This document shows, piece by piece, positions 43,244-56,327 of a DNA stretch of 64,000 bases; position 1 is the stretch's first letter; each line of letters opens with the position of its first letter. Source of the stretch: Arcanobacterium phocae (GTDB lineage Bacteria; Actinomycetota; Actinomycetes; Actinomycetales; Actinomycetaceae); contig NZ_LT629804.1 of the NCBI RefSeq assembly GCF_900105865.1, positions 682,001 through 746,000 on the forward strand. Direction: 5' to 3'. The position numbers and the translations under genes are program-made. A model generated the notes under the pieces. It did no database searches and had not been told where the DNA came from. It saw nothing but the letters and a program-made list of their open reading frames with translations.

Positions 43244-44443
43244 ATGAGTATTTTTGATGGTCTAGTTGGGCAGGCATCTGCAGTACATGAGCTGCAACGG
43301 GCAGCAGATGCTGCTCGTGTTTCCCAAGCCAGGATGGCAGATCCGAATGCGGAGCACGTTGCCAGCCAAGCGATGAGCCAAGCGTGGCTGTTCACTGGGC
43401 CGCCCGGTTCCGGGCGGTCGTTGGCCGCATTAAGCTTGGCCGGAGCGCTATTATGTACTGGGCCAGTAGCTGGTTGTGGGCAGTGTCCACAATGCCGGTC
43501 TGTGTTGGAACGTAATCATCCTGATGTCACCCTGGTTTCTACTGATCAGGTGACAATTAGTGCTGAGAACGTGCGGGAATACGTTGCTCGTTCCTATGTG
43601 GCTCCTACCAGTGGTGCTTGGCGCATTATTATCATCGAAGATGCCGATCGGATGCTCACTCGAACCACTAATGTGTTGTTGAAAGCGATTGAGGAACCGG
43701 GAGCTCGCACGGTATGGATGCTGTGCACTGCCGCGGCCGCCGATGTGTTGCCAACGATTCGCTCACGGTGCCGCAATATTAACCTCGTTACCCCGCATGC
43801 TTCTTTAGTTGCAGATCTACTTGTTCAGCGTGACGGAGTAGAGCCTAAACTTGCCCATGTTGCAGCGCGTGCAGCACAATCGCATATTGGTGTTGCACGC
43901 GCCTTAGCTACTGATCCGCAAGCAGCTGCGATCCGAACGAATACATTGAACGTATTAGCAAAAATAAAAGGCGTGGGAGATGCCGCTTTAGGAGCACATC
44001 TGCTTGCTGATACGGTTGCTATGCGCGGCGGGGAACTCACGAAAAAAGATCTCCAAGAAGAAGATAGTAGAGCGTTAGAAGAGCAACGCATGGCTGCCTT
44101 GGGATTGGATACAGGGTCTAAGATTCCGGCATCGGTACGTAGTCAAATAAAGGAGAGCGCGGAGGCAACACGCCGTCGTCACACCCGGCAAGAGCGCGAT
44201 ATTCTCGATCGGGAAATGGTGTATATGCTCGCATTCTATCGTGACGTCTTGATACAACAAATGGGTGCCAAAGTAGAACTGATCAACATTGATTATGAAC
44301 AAGCAATCAATCGTATTGCTAGTAGCACTACAACTCAGACAACTCTGAGGAGGCTGGATCTTATTAGTCAAGGTCGAGCGCGACTCAAAGCAAATGTTCC
44401 ATCGCAACTCGTGATGGAAAGTATTCTCGTTGGGCTTCGTTAA
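43244..44443 (+). CDS. holB: DNA polymerase III delta' subunit
   Basis: A 399-residue clamp-loader subunit. It has a P-loop-like GPPGSGRSLAALSLAGALLC, a four-cysteine zinc module (C-x7-C-x2-C-x2-C in CTGPVAGCGQCPQC), and the sensor/SRC motif LLKAIEEPGARTVWML ... IRSRCR containing the arginine finger. The Walker Lys is replaced by Arg (GSGRS), as is common in non-hydrolysing delta' subunits. The tmk-holB pair is conserved in many bacteria. Confidence 0.92.
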   Translation: MSIFDGLVGQASAVHELQRAADAARVSQARMADPNAEHVASQAMSQAWLFTGPPGSGRSLAALSLAGALLCTGPVAGCGQCPQCRSVLERNHPDVTLVSTDQVTISAENVREYVARSYVAPTSGAWRIIIIEDADRMLTRTTNVLLKAIEEPGARTVWMLCTAAAADVLPTIRSRCRNINLVTPHASLVADLLVQRDGVEPKLAHVAARAAQSHIGVARALATDPQAAAIRTNTLNVLAKIKGVGDAALGAHLLADTVAMRGGELTKKDLQEEDSRALEEQRMAALGLDTGSKIPASVRSQIKESAEATRRRHTRQERDILDREMVYMLAFYRDVLIQQMGAKVELINIDYEQAINRIASSTTTQTTLRRLDLISQGRARLKANVPSQLVMESILVGLR

Positions 44444-44469
44444 GCGGAATAAAATAGGTAAGGAACCAC

Positions 44470-46038
44470 ATGAAGAAACGTCTAACTGTCGCCTTGAGTG
44501 CGGCCGTACTCCTACTGTCCAGTTGTTCTGGTGGTCTTTGGGGTCTTACTGATGATGAGTCAGGGAAGTCGAAAAAAGCCGAACTCGCGGCAATCGATGC
44601 CCATGCCATTGAAGCTAAGATGCCGGAGATTCCGGCTGGACTTGAGCCGTTTTATACGCAGGATGTTTCCTGGAAAAAATGCGGTATTGGTTTAGATTGT
44701 GCCACGATTACCGTGCCGCTTAACTATGCTGATCCCACTGGGAAAACCATCGAGTTAGCACTCAAACGGCGTCATGCTGATGGAGATAAAATTGGCTCGT
44801 TACTGGCAAATCCTGGTGGCCCTGGTGGTGGGGGTCAAGAAATGGCAGAAAGCGCATTCCAGTTCTTTTCTAAGCGGATCTTAGACAAGTTTGATGTGGT
44901 TGGGTTTGATCCGCGAGGAGTTGGTGATTCTACCCCGGTTGACTGTGTCTCTGATGCAGAACTTGATGACAACCTTGCTACTGTGTACCCGGAAACTCCA
45001 GCTGGTAAAGCACAATCACATGCCGATGAGAAGGATTTCGGCGAAAAATGTGTACAGAGCTCCGGTGATTTGGTTGCCTACGTCGGAACCGAAGAAGCTG
45101 CCCGCGATATGGATGTTATTCGGCATATCGTTGGAGATCCGAAGCTCTACTATGTTGGTTTTTCCTATGGAACTAAGCTCGGTGGCATGTATGCGGAATT
45201 GTTCCCAACTCATGTGGGCCGATTGATTCTTGACGGCGCGGTCGATTCGGATGTGTCCGAGTTTGAGCAGTTGAAAGCACAACTTAAAGGATTTGAGCTG
45301 GCAACGAATAACTACATTGATGACTGCCTGAAACAAAAGTCGTGCCCATTTGACGGTACACGTGATGAAGCTCGGGCGGAAATTCGTGCCATGTTCGATC
45401 ATGCACGAGAAACTCCGTTGCCCACTGCAGATGAGAACCGGCCTCTAACACAGTCGGGCCTACTTTATGGCTTTATTACGCCACTTTATGATGATGCCTC
45501 GTGGCCAATCCTGACCCAAGCTATTGAAGAATATAAGAATGAAGGCACCGGAAATACCTTCCAAGTCATGTTCGATGCTTATGTAGGACGCACTCCCAGC
45601 GGAACCTACTCCAACAACTCGATGGAAGCACACGCAGTCATTAATTGTGCCGATACTGTTGTCACAGATACTCCTGAAGATTGGGACCGACTAAGCGAAG
45701 AATTAGCGAAAGAGTCCCCACTATTTGGCGACATGATGGGCTACTCGCAAGGAACTTGTATGGCAATGCCTAAACCAGATCATCCAATTACGCAACGGTT
45801 CACTGCCTCGGGTTCGGATCCAATTGTTGTCGTAGGGACTGTGGGCGATCCAGCAACTCCGTATGAATGGGCGGTAGCCTTCGAAAAAGCATTCGAGAAT
45901 GCGGTACTCGTGACGTGGGAGGGCGAAGGCCATACCGCATACGGTCGAGCATCTGGTACTTGCGTCAAGGACGCACTGGATGCATACCTACTCAATGGCA
46001 CTGTCCCTGAAGACGGGCTTCGCTGTCCAGCGCAATAG
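44470..46038 (+). CDS. Secreted alpha/beta hydrolase lipoprotein, TAP-like
   Basis: A 522-residue lipoprotein: signal peptide with lipobox LLSSC (Cys19), then an alpha/beta hydrolase domain with LANPGGPGGGG (oxyanion hole), VGFDPRGVGDS and the nucleophile elbow GFSYGTKLGG (Ser), and a C-terminal TAP-like domain with VVGTVGDPATPYEWA (Asp) and GEGHTAYGR (His). It corresponds to tripeptidyl-aminopeptidase/SlpD-like proteins of actinobacteria. Probably an extracellular exopeptidase. It follows holB by 26 bases. Gly-rich PGGPGGGG suggests the normal family oxyanion loop. Confidence 0.88.
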   Translation: MKKRLTVALSAAVLLLSSCSGGLWGLTDDESGKSKKAELAAIDAHAIEAKMPEIPAGLEPFYTQDVSWKKCGIGLDCATITVPLNYADPTGKTIELALKRRHADGDKIGSLLANPGGPGGGGQEMAESAFQFFSKRILDKFDVVGFDPRGVGDSTPVDCVSDAELDDNLATVYPETPAGKAQSHADEKDFGEKCVQSSGDLVAYVGTEEAARDMDVIRHIVGDPKLYYVGFSYGTKLGGMYAELFPTHVGRLILDGAVDSDVSEFEQLKAQLKGFELATNNYIDDCLKQKSCPFDGTRDEARAEIRAMFDHARETPLPTADENRPLTQSGLLYGFITPLYDDASWPILTQAIEEYKNEGTGNTFQVMFDAYVGRTPSGTYSNNSMEAHAVINCADTVVTDTPEDWDRLSEELAKESPLFGDMMGYSQGTCMAMPKPDHPITQRFTASGSDPIVVVGTVGDPATPYEWAVAFEKAFENAVLVTWEGEGHTAYGRASGTCVKDALDAYLLNGTVPEDGLRCPAQ

Positions 46039-46218
46039 TGGCTCGTGTTAGTGTACGTGGGTGGGAGGAACCAAGTTCCTCCCACCCACTAATTATTCAT
46101 GTGATTTATGACGGAATGTTGGCGAACTAGCGATAATCAGTTGTGCTGGACGGTGATATTCAGTTACATTGTTAGAGCTGTAAAAGCAGACGGTTCGAAA
46201 GTTAAATCGTTTCGATCC

Positions 46219-46294
46219 GCCGCCTTAGCTCAGTCGGTAGAGCGTCTCACTCGTAATGAGAAGGTCGTGGGTTCGATTCCCACAGGCGGCTCCA
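46219..46294 (+). tRNA. tRNA-Thr (CGT)
   Basis: A complete 76-base tRNA: acceptor GCCGCCT / AGGCGGC, D-loop AGTCGGTAGA, anticodon arm CTCAC-TCGTAAT-GAG (anticodon CGT), T-loop TTCGATT and encoded CCA (46292-46294). Confidence 0.97.
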
Positions 46295-46300
46295 CTAGTT

Positions 46301-46345
46301 CCCCCTGGTATGTCAACGAAAAGTTGAAATCAGGGGGGTTCTGTT
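46301..46345 (+). terminator. Terminator of tRNA-Thr
   Basis: CCCCCTG (46301-46307) pairs with CAGGGGG (46331-46337), then TTCTGTTTT. The loop contains TCAACGAAAAGTTGAA, the same inner hairpin as in the terminator at 91-132. Confidence 0.8.
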
Positions 46346-46513
46346 TTAGGGCTTTGCATACCGTATGCATACCAATGAAATGAAAACGCTGCCCGTAGCT
46401 ATGAGCCTATGAGGTCGTAAAACGCCATCCAGTTACGCATCTGGTGTCTATAACATGAAAACATCGAAATAATGCCAAAAATTCGAATGTGATAGGGGTT
46501 ACGTTGGTTTGGT

Positions 46514-46542
46514 TTGACGTGGGGGTGGTTGGTGGGTAAAGT
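46514..46542 (+). promoter_or_regulatory. rRNA operon promoter
   Basis: A -35 TTGACG (46514-46519) and -10 TAAAGT (46537-46542) are separated by exactly 17 bases. About 110 bases downstream, TTGTTTGATATCTCAATAGTGTG (46650-46672, an imperfect inverted motif) matches the conserved antitermination/leader element of actinobacterial rRNA operons. The 46370-46859 stretch has no protein gene. Confidence 0.7.
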
Positions 46543-46859
46543 ATTTATCTGTTGCGAGGCGCTGGTCTGGTTTTCTGGTCTGGTTGTTTTCGCTGGTTTT
46601 CCTTCTTGCTTGATGCATTGTTGTGGTGTGTCTTGTGGGTGTGGGTGTGTTGTTTGATATCTCAATAGTGTGTCAGCTTTTTATTTTGATCATATTTTTT
46701 TGATGGCAGATGGTGGGCTGGTCTTTTGGGCTGGTTTGTTGTTTGTTGTTGTTTTTATTTTGGATGAGCTAGTTTTGGTTTGTCTGTTTTTAGAGTCTGT
46801 TTTTCGGGCTTTTCGAACGTGTATTGATTGGATGCCCTTTTTGTGGGGTGTTTGGTTTT

Positions 46860-51735
<4,876 letters not shown>

Positions 51736-51762
51736 AAACATGAAACATTTCTTGTGTTACAA

Positions 51763-51792
51763 GCGTGTTCGCGTCTACTATACGATTCTTGA
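51763..51792 (+). other. 3' strand of 23S processing stem
   Basis: GTTCGCGTCTACTATACGATTCTT pairs with GAATTGTATAGTGGACGCGAGC (48609-48630) across the 23S gene with few mismatches, the expected RNase III-type processing stem. Confidence 0.7.
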
Positions 51793-51831
51793 CTCCCACA
51801 CATAAAGCATGTGTGTTACGTCAACCATTTT

Positions 51832-51949
51832 GACGGTGGTCATAGTGGCAGGGAAACGCCCGGTACCCATACCGAACCCGGTAGCTAAGCCTGCTAACGC
51901 CGATGGTACTGCACTCGAGGGAGTGTGGGAGAGTAGGACACCGCCGTCA
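51832..51949 (+). rRNA. rrf: 5S ribosomal RNA
   Basis: About 118 bases. The ends GACGGTGGT and ACCGCCGTC pair, and the interior holds CCCATACCGAACCCGG and GGGAGAGTAGGACACC, standard 5S landmarks. It completes the 16S-23S-5S operon. Confidence 0.95.
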
Positions 51950-51963
51950 TCCAAACTCTGATA

Positions 51964-51998
51964 AGAGGGGTTCAGCTTTTGGCTGGACCCCTCTTTGA
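51964..51998 (+). terminator. rRNA operon terminator
   Basis: AGAGGGGTTCAGC (51964-51976) pairs perfectly with GCTGGACCCCTCT up to one G-U (51982-51994), followed by TTGATT. Confidence 0.85.
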
Positions 51999-52391
51999 TT
52001 ATCTGCGTAAACCGCTTGGCAAGCGGTCAGTGTTCACTATTAATTCTTTAACTTTATCCGGTGTGTTCCAGCATCGGCTACGCAGAGCAGATTTCCGTTC
52101 TGGGATGCCGACTGGTGTCGGTGCGAGACTATTTTTTGACCGTACTTCGTTTGCGATAAGCGAATGTCCTATGTTCGATGTTCTTCGCATACGTCAGTAT
52201 CACTAGTACTACTGTAAAAAATCGTTCATTTCGATCTGCTAGTTTAGCTGGTTAGCGTCTCTTCCTGATCTAGGTATCGTGTTGTAGTATTGGGAGCCCA
52301 ATATTCTAGACCGTCGTGACTTATTTGCTTACGAACAGGATTAAGTCGTCTTAGGTTTTCGTGCTCTCAGACGTATTCTTATTTTAAGGTA
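51995..52391. other. Gene-free stretch after rRNA operon
   Basis: About 400 bases. Short open frames are present but lack codon bias, ribosome binding sites or recognisable motifs. I see no RNA gene or repeat here. Confidence 0.6.
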
Positions 52392-52419
52392 GGGGGCGAG
52401 TCTGAACAGACTCGCCCCC
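52392..52419 (-). terminator. Terminator of purine permease gene
   Basis: GGGGGCGAGTCTG (52392-52404) pairs with CAGACTCGCCCCC (52407-52419) across AA. On the minus strand it is followed by TACCTTAAAAT. Confidence 0.75.
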
Positions 52420-52441
52420 GGTACAATGAGTGTGCTGAATA

Positions 52442-54337
52442 TTAGCCCTGGAACTCATGCGCACGATTGTTAGCACTACGCATCAAGATATCGAGCCGGT
52501 CTGTTGTAATACGTAGAATCTGCGAGAGTGCGACAACCTGTTCGACTTGTTGCTCATTACCGAGACGGCGTCGCGCATCGGCCAAGATCATCTCCATCGA
52601 ATCTTCGGTGGATAGGAATGCAACATACGGCAAGTCAAATTTGTTACCGTATTCTTCAGCGATTGCTGATAGTTCCGCCAACTGCTGTTCGCTGGCTGAT
52701 CCCAATGCAAGCGAACCGATGTCTCGAGACAGTCCATCCGCCTCATCCGACGTTAGTAGTGCAAACATATTTGGATAATCTGCAATTAGTTCCTGACGCT
52801 TGGCTTCGTCTGCCTGTACTACAGCCATGAGTAGTGCATTACGCAGCTCTTCCGATGTATTAAACGGACGGGCCTGCCATGCCGTTTCTAATGGCCACAC
52901 GTGCGTATTGAATAGGCTCCGGAACGTGTCAACGAATTCTTCTTGAGACATGTTGTTGACGTTCTCCAGAGTAACCCCAGCTACCACGTCGTCTGTAGTC
53001 TTCGCAGTGTGACATGTCATGTGGAAGAAGACCAAGTTAAGTAAAATAGCGGTAATCGAACCGATTGACATGCCAGAAGAGAAGAATACTTGTGCCCAGT
53101 TGGGGAATACCTGTGCGATCTCGGGACGGAACGTCACCAGCATTGCCAGGCCTAACGACGTCGTAACAATAGTCGCGATCCGGTAGTCAGCAAGATTCGA
53201 CTTGGCAATCGTTTGCAACCCAACCCAGGCAACATTCGCGAAAAGTGCCAACGATGCTCCACCCAACACTGGGGACGGAATCGACGCGACAAGAGCGCCA
53301 ACCTTTGGTAGTAAACCAACGAAGATCATGAGTACGCCAGCTCCGGCAGCAACCCAGCGGGACTTGATACCAGTCAGTCGGACAAGGCCAACATTCTGAG
53401 CAAACATGGTGTACGGGAACGAATTAAGGACGCCGCCGAGGGTGGTGGATACGCCGTCGGCACGAATAGCGGCGGCTACGTCGGCAGAGGTGATGCGTTT
53501 GCCAACAATCTCGCCGGTAGCAAAAACGTCGCCGGTCGTCTCAACCATGGTAATCAGCATGACGATAAGCATGGAAATAATCGCAGTGAACGAGAAAACT
53601 GGCCATCCGAAATAGAACGGTGTGGTTACACCGAGGGCAGGTGCGTTCACAACAGCATCGATTTTTTCGGGCTGAATATGGTTCAGCAGTAGCGCGATTG
53701 TTGTTCCACCGACAAGGCCGATGAGCACTGAGATTGTGCCCAAGAAACCACGGAAGAATCGTTGCACAAGCACAATAGCAAAAAGCGTCCCAAAGCCGTA
53801 TGCTAAGTCGCGCACGGATGGAACGCCGTCGGCATAGTTAACGAAATCATTTGCCGATACTGCGAGGAGCGATGTGCCCATGACCAGAAGGACGGTTCCG
53901 GTCACGTGGTGCGGGAAGAATCGTAATAGTTTCGCAAAGTAAGGGGCCGCAAAGAAAGTAAACAGGCCGGCCACGATAATCGATCCGTAAATGACAGGAA
54001 GTGATGCCTCGCCACCGGCGCCGTCGGTCGCAGCAAGACCGATCGCAATAATAGGAGCGACCGCGGTGGTGGTGACACCCTGGATAATCGGCAACCGCAC
54101 ACCGACTTTGTTGGTGACGCCAACACTTTGAATGAGCGTTGCGATGCCGCAGGTGAAAAGGTCGGCGTTGATGAGATGGATTGTCGTTGCCGGATCGAGC
54201 TTCAGCGAAGATGCTATGAGCAGCGGAACGATCACTGCACCGGCGTAGAAGGCCAATAGGTGCTGAAGTGACAAAAGGACAAGTTTCGGCGCCTTAGGAA
54301 TGGCGTTCACGGAATTATTTTGGTTCACAAGAGTCAT
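52442..54337 (-). CDS. NCS2 purine permease fused to OHCU-decarboxylase-like domain
   Basis: A 631-residue fusion. Residues about 1-450 form a UraA/xanthine-urate permease (NCS2): LLSLQHLLAFYAGAVIVPLLIA, GVRLPIIQGVTTTAVAPI and the VETTGDVFATGEI helix region. Residues about 461-631 match 2-oxo-4-hydroxy-4-carboxy-5-ureidoimidazoline decarboxylase, a late step of urate degradation: FVDTFRSLFNTHVWPLETAWQARPF, GSASEQ (Glu550), FDLPYVAFLSTED, RRRLGNEQQ and AL..I..ITTDRL. The expected catalytic His of the HPxL motif appears as Tyr521 (DYPNM). No uricase or HIU hydrolase is nearby. Transport of urate or xanthine is likely; whether the soluble domain is active is open. Confidence 0.82.
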   Translation of the reverse strand: MTLVNQNNSVNAIPKAPKLVLLSLQHLLAFYAGAVIVPLLIASSLKLDPATTIHLINADLFTCGIATLIQSVGVTNKVGVRLPIIQGVTTTAVAPIIAIGLAATDGAGGEASLPVIYGSIIVAGLFTFFAAPYFAKLLRFFPHHVTGTVLLVMGTSLLAVSANDFVNYADGVPSVRDLAYGFGTLFAIVLVQRFFRGFLGTISVLIGLVGGTTIALLLNHIQPEKIDAVVNAPALGVTTPFYFGWPVFSFTAIISMLIVMLITMVETTGDVFATGEIVGKRITSADVAAAIRADGVSTTLGGVLNSFPYTMFAQNVGLVRLTGIKSRWVAAGAGVLMIFVGLLPKVGALVASIPSPVLGGASLALFANVAWVGLQTIAKSNLADYRIATIVTTSLGLAMLVTFRPEIAQVFPNWAQVFFSSGMSIGSITAILLNLVFFHMTCHTAKTTDDVVAGVTLENVNNMSQEEFVDTFRSLFNTHVWPLETAWQARPFNTSEELRNALLMAVVQADEAKRQELIADYPNMFALLTSDEADGLSRDIGSLALGSASEQQLAELSAIAEEYGNKFDLPYVAFLSTEDSMEMILADARRRLGNEQQVEQVVALSQILRITTDRLDILMRSANNRAHEFQG

Positions 54338-54379
54338 GGTAGTGGCTCATTTTCAGTCAGATAAACTACGTCTATTATG

Positions 54380-54396
54380 TGGACTGTTATAGTCCA
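54380..54396. promoter_or_regulatory. Palindrome between divergent permease genes
   Basis: TGGACT-GTTAT-AGTCCA (54380-54396) lies between the two divergently transcribed nucleobase permease genes and is followed by TTTTTTG. It is a candidate operator for a regulator acting on both. Confidence 0.35.
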
Positions 54397-54494
54397 TTTT
54401 TTGAAAAGGCGTAGGAATCGGGAAGGTAACAGTATGGAGACAATTTTGTATCGGTACTATCGAGCGCCCATCGCCTTAGTGCATACTAAGGGCT

Positions 54495-56003
54495 ATGACT
54501 AACGACGCTTTTCATAATGGTAGCGGCGCATCGACGTCGGCACCCCACGACTTTTCCACAGAAAATCACTTATCTTTAATAGAAAATAACGGTATTGACA
54601 TTATTTCGGAGGACGAGCGTACTGCTAAACCAGCCGACTTGTTCTGGCCCTGGTTCGCTGCGAACGTCTCCGTTTTTGGAATCTCCTACGCATCATTTGT
54701 CTATGGGTTTGGAGTGTCATTCGTCCAAGGTCTTATCGTTGCTGTGATAGGCATAACTATCTCCTTTGTGCTGTGTGGCGTGATCGCTATTGCTGGAAAA
54801 CGTGGCTCTGCACCAACGATGATTTTGTCTCGCGCGGTCTTCGGAGTATATGGGCAAAAAATTCCGGGCGTTTTTTCATGGCTTATTTCGATCGGGTGGG
54901 AAACGTTTTTAGCGATTATGGCGACGTTGGCTACCGCGACCGTTTTTACCCAGCTGGGGTGGAATGGCGGAACGACGACGAAGATCATCGCGTGCTTAGT
55001 GATCGCCGGGATGATCGTGTCAGCGTCGATCGCTGGTTATCACATCATCATGAAAGTTCAGTCTGTTTTAACGTGGCTGACGGGGGCGCTCACTATCGTT
55101 TATGTTGGGTTGACGATTCCGCACATTGATATGTCGGTTATCCTGGCTCAACCAGCAGGGTCGACGACGGCGGTTATCGGCGCACTTGTTATGGTTATGA
55201 CTGGTTTCGGACTTGGCTGGATTAATATTGCAGCCGACTGGTCACGGTACCAGTCACGAGATGCGTCTGCGGGAAAAATTGTTTTATGGAATACCCTTGG
55301 CGGAGCGATTTCGCCAGTGCTTTTGGTTATTGCTGGGTTATTGATTGTGGGGTCGAACCCAGAATTGAACGAGGGGATTGCGGTAGATCCGATCGGGACG
55401 TTGGCGAGTATTTTACCGGCATGGGTGCTGGTGCCATTTTTAATAACAGCAGTTCTGGGTTTGGTTTCGGGAGCTGTTTTGGGTATATATTCCTCTGGTT
55501 TGACGCTGTTGAGCTTGGGTGTGAAGATTCCGCGTCCAGCTGCGGCTGGGATCGATGGCCTCATTTTGACGGCAGGAACAATTTGGGTGGTGTTTTTCGC
55601 TCAAGATTTCCTTGGCCCGTTCCAATCATTTTTAATCACGCTAGGCGTACCAATCGCATCCTGGGCAGGCTTGATGATGGCAGATATTGCGTTGCGCAAG
55701 CGGGAATATGATGACGAAGCGCTGTTTAATCCGCATGGAATATACGGCTCATGGGACTGGACTTCTTTGTCGATTATGGCTGTCTCGTCATTTATCGGCT
55801 GGGGGCTAGTGATTAATAATTTTGCCAACGAGGCTGCGTGGAACAACTGGCAAGGATATTTACTCGGACCTTTAGGATTGGGTGGACGCGACGGCGAGTG
55901 GGCGTGGGCTAACCTCGGTGTACTGTGTGCACTGATTCTTTCTTGCCTTGCTGGTTACGTACTGCGTTCGAAAAAAGTAGCATTTCAAGAAAACCGACGG
56001 TAG
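54495..56003 (+). CDS. NCS1 nucleobase/cytosine-purine permease
   Basis: A 502-residue transporter with 12 predicted helices and the NCS1 pattern of cytosine/purine permeases: LFWPWFAANVSVFGISYASFVYGFG, GSAPTMILSRAVFGVYG and WINIAADWSRYQ, the latter typical of substrate-site helices in the Fcy2/CodB branch. It is divergent from the NCS2-OHCU gene, so the two together form a nucleobase uptake pair. The substrate (cytosine, purine, hydantoin-like) is not decidable from sequence alone. Confidence 0.85.
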   Translation: MTNDAFHNGSGASTSAPHDFSTENHLSLIENNGIDIISEDERTAKPADLFWPWFAANVSVFGISYASFVYGFGVSFVQGLIVAVIGITISFVLCGVIAIAGKRGSAPTMILSRAVFGVYGQKIPGVFSWLISIGWETFLAIMATLATATVFTQLGWNGGTTTKIIACLVIAGMIVSASIAGYHIIMKVQSVLTWLTGALTIVYVGLTIPHIDMSVILAQPAGSTTAVIGALVMVMTGFGLGWINIAADWSRYQSRDASAGKIVLWNTLGGAISPVLLVIAGLLIVGSNPELNEGIAVDPIGTLASILPAWVLVPFLITAVLGLVSGAVLGIYSSGLTLLSLGVKIPRPAAAGIDGLILTAGTIWVVFFAQDFLGPFQSFLITLGVPIASWAGLMMADIALRKREYDDEALFNPHGIYGSWDWTSLSIMAVSSFIGWGLVINNFANEAAWNNWQGYLLGPLGLGGRDGEWAWANLGVLCALILSCLAGYVLRSKKVAFQENRR

Positions 56004-56014
56004 CTATATGTAAG

Positions 56015-56045
56015 TCGTGGTGGGCGGCTTAGCCGCCCACCACGA
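56015..56045. terminator. Hairpin between convergent genes
   Basis: TCGTGGTGGGCGGCT (56015-56029) pairs with AGCCGCCCACCACGA (56031-56045) with a one-base gap. It serves both the NCS1 permease gene and the convergent CsoR-family gene. Confidence 0.7.
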
Positions 56046-56047
56046 GT

Positions 56048-56302
56048 CTATGCGAAGGAAAGGAACATTTTTTCGAGATGTTCTTCTTCGACATCTTGGC
56101 CAGTCGAATAGCAGGTCTTCATACCAGTAGCAATAACCAGATATCCTGCTCTATCCACTGCTTTAGCTACAGCGGCAAGCTGTGGAATGATGTCATGGCA
56201 GTCTTGTTCGCTTTCTAAGGCTGCTATCACTGCATCGAGTTGTCCGCGTGCTCGTTTGAGACGGGTAACTGCAGGTTTGACATCCTGTGCTGGAAGTTTC
56301 AC
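56048..56302 (-). CDS. cstR: CsoR-family repressor, CstR-like (persulfide sensing)
   Basis: An 84-residue helical DNA-binding protein. The two family cysteines are retained at 35 and 64 (29 apart, as in CstR Cys31/Cys60), but the copper-ligand His that precedes the second Cys by four residues in CsoR is Gly60 (GMKTC). That argues against copper sensing and for the CstR type, which responds to persulfides by Cys-Cys crosslinking. The operon agrees: the gene just upstream encodes a CoA-disulfide reductase fused to rhodanese. The perfect operator at 58229-58258 is the likely binding site. Confidence 0.78.
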   Translation of the reverse strand: MKLPAQDVKPAVTRLKRARGQLDAVIAALESEQDCHDIIPQLAAVAKAVDRAGYLVIATGMKTCYSTGQDVEEEHLEKMFLSFA

Positions 56303-56327
56303 GTATTATCTCCTTGGGTATGGTCGA

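Noticed and set aside
51979..52206. 75-codon frame after the rRNA operon
   Set aside because: It starts inside the terminator stem, has no ribosome binding site and matches no motif I know.
56048..56302. Copper-sensing CsoR
   Set aside because: The His ligand four residues before the second Cys is Gly, no copper transporter is nearby, and the neighbours are sulfur-handling enzymes.
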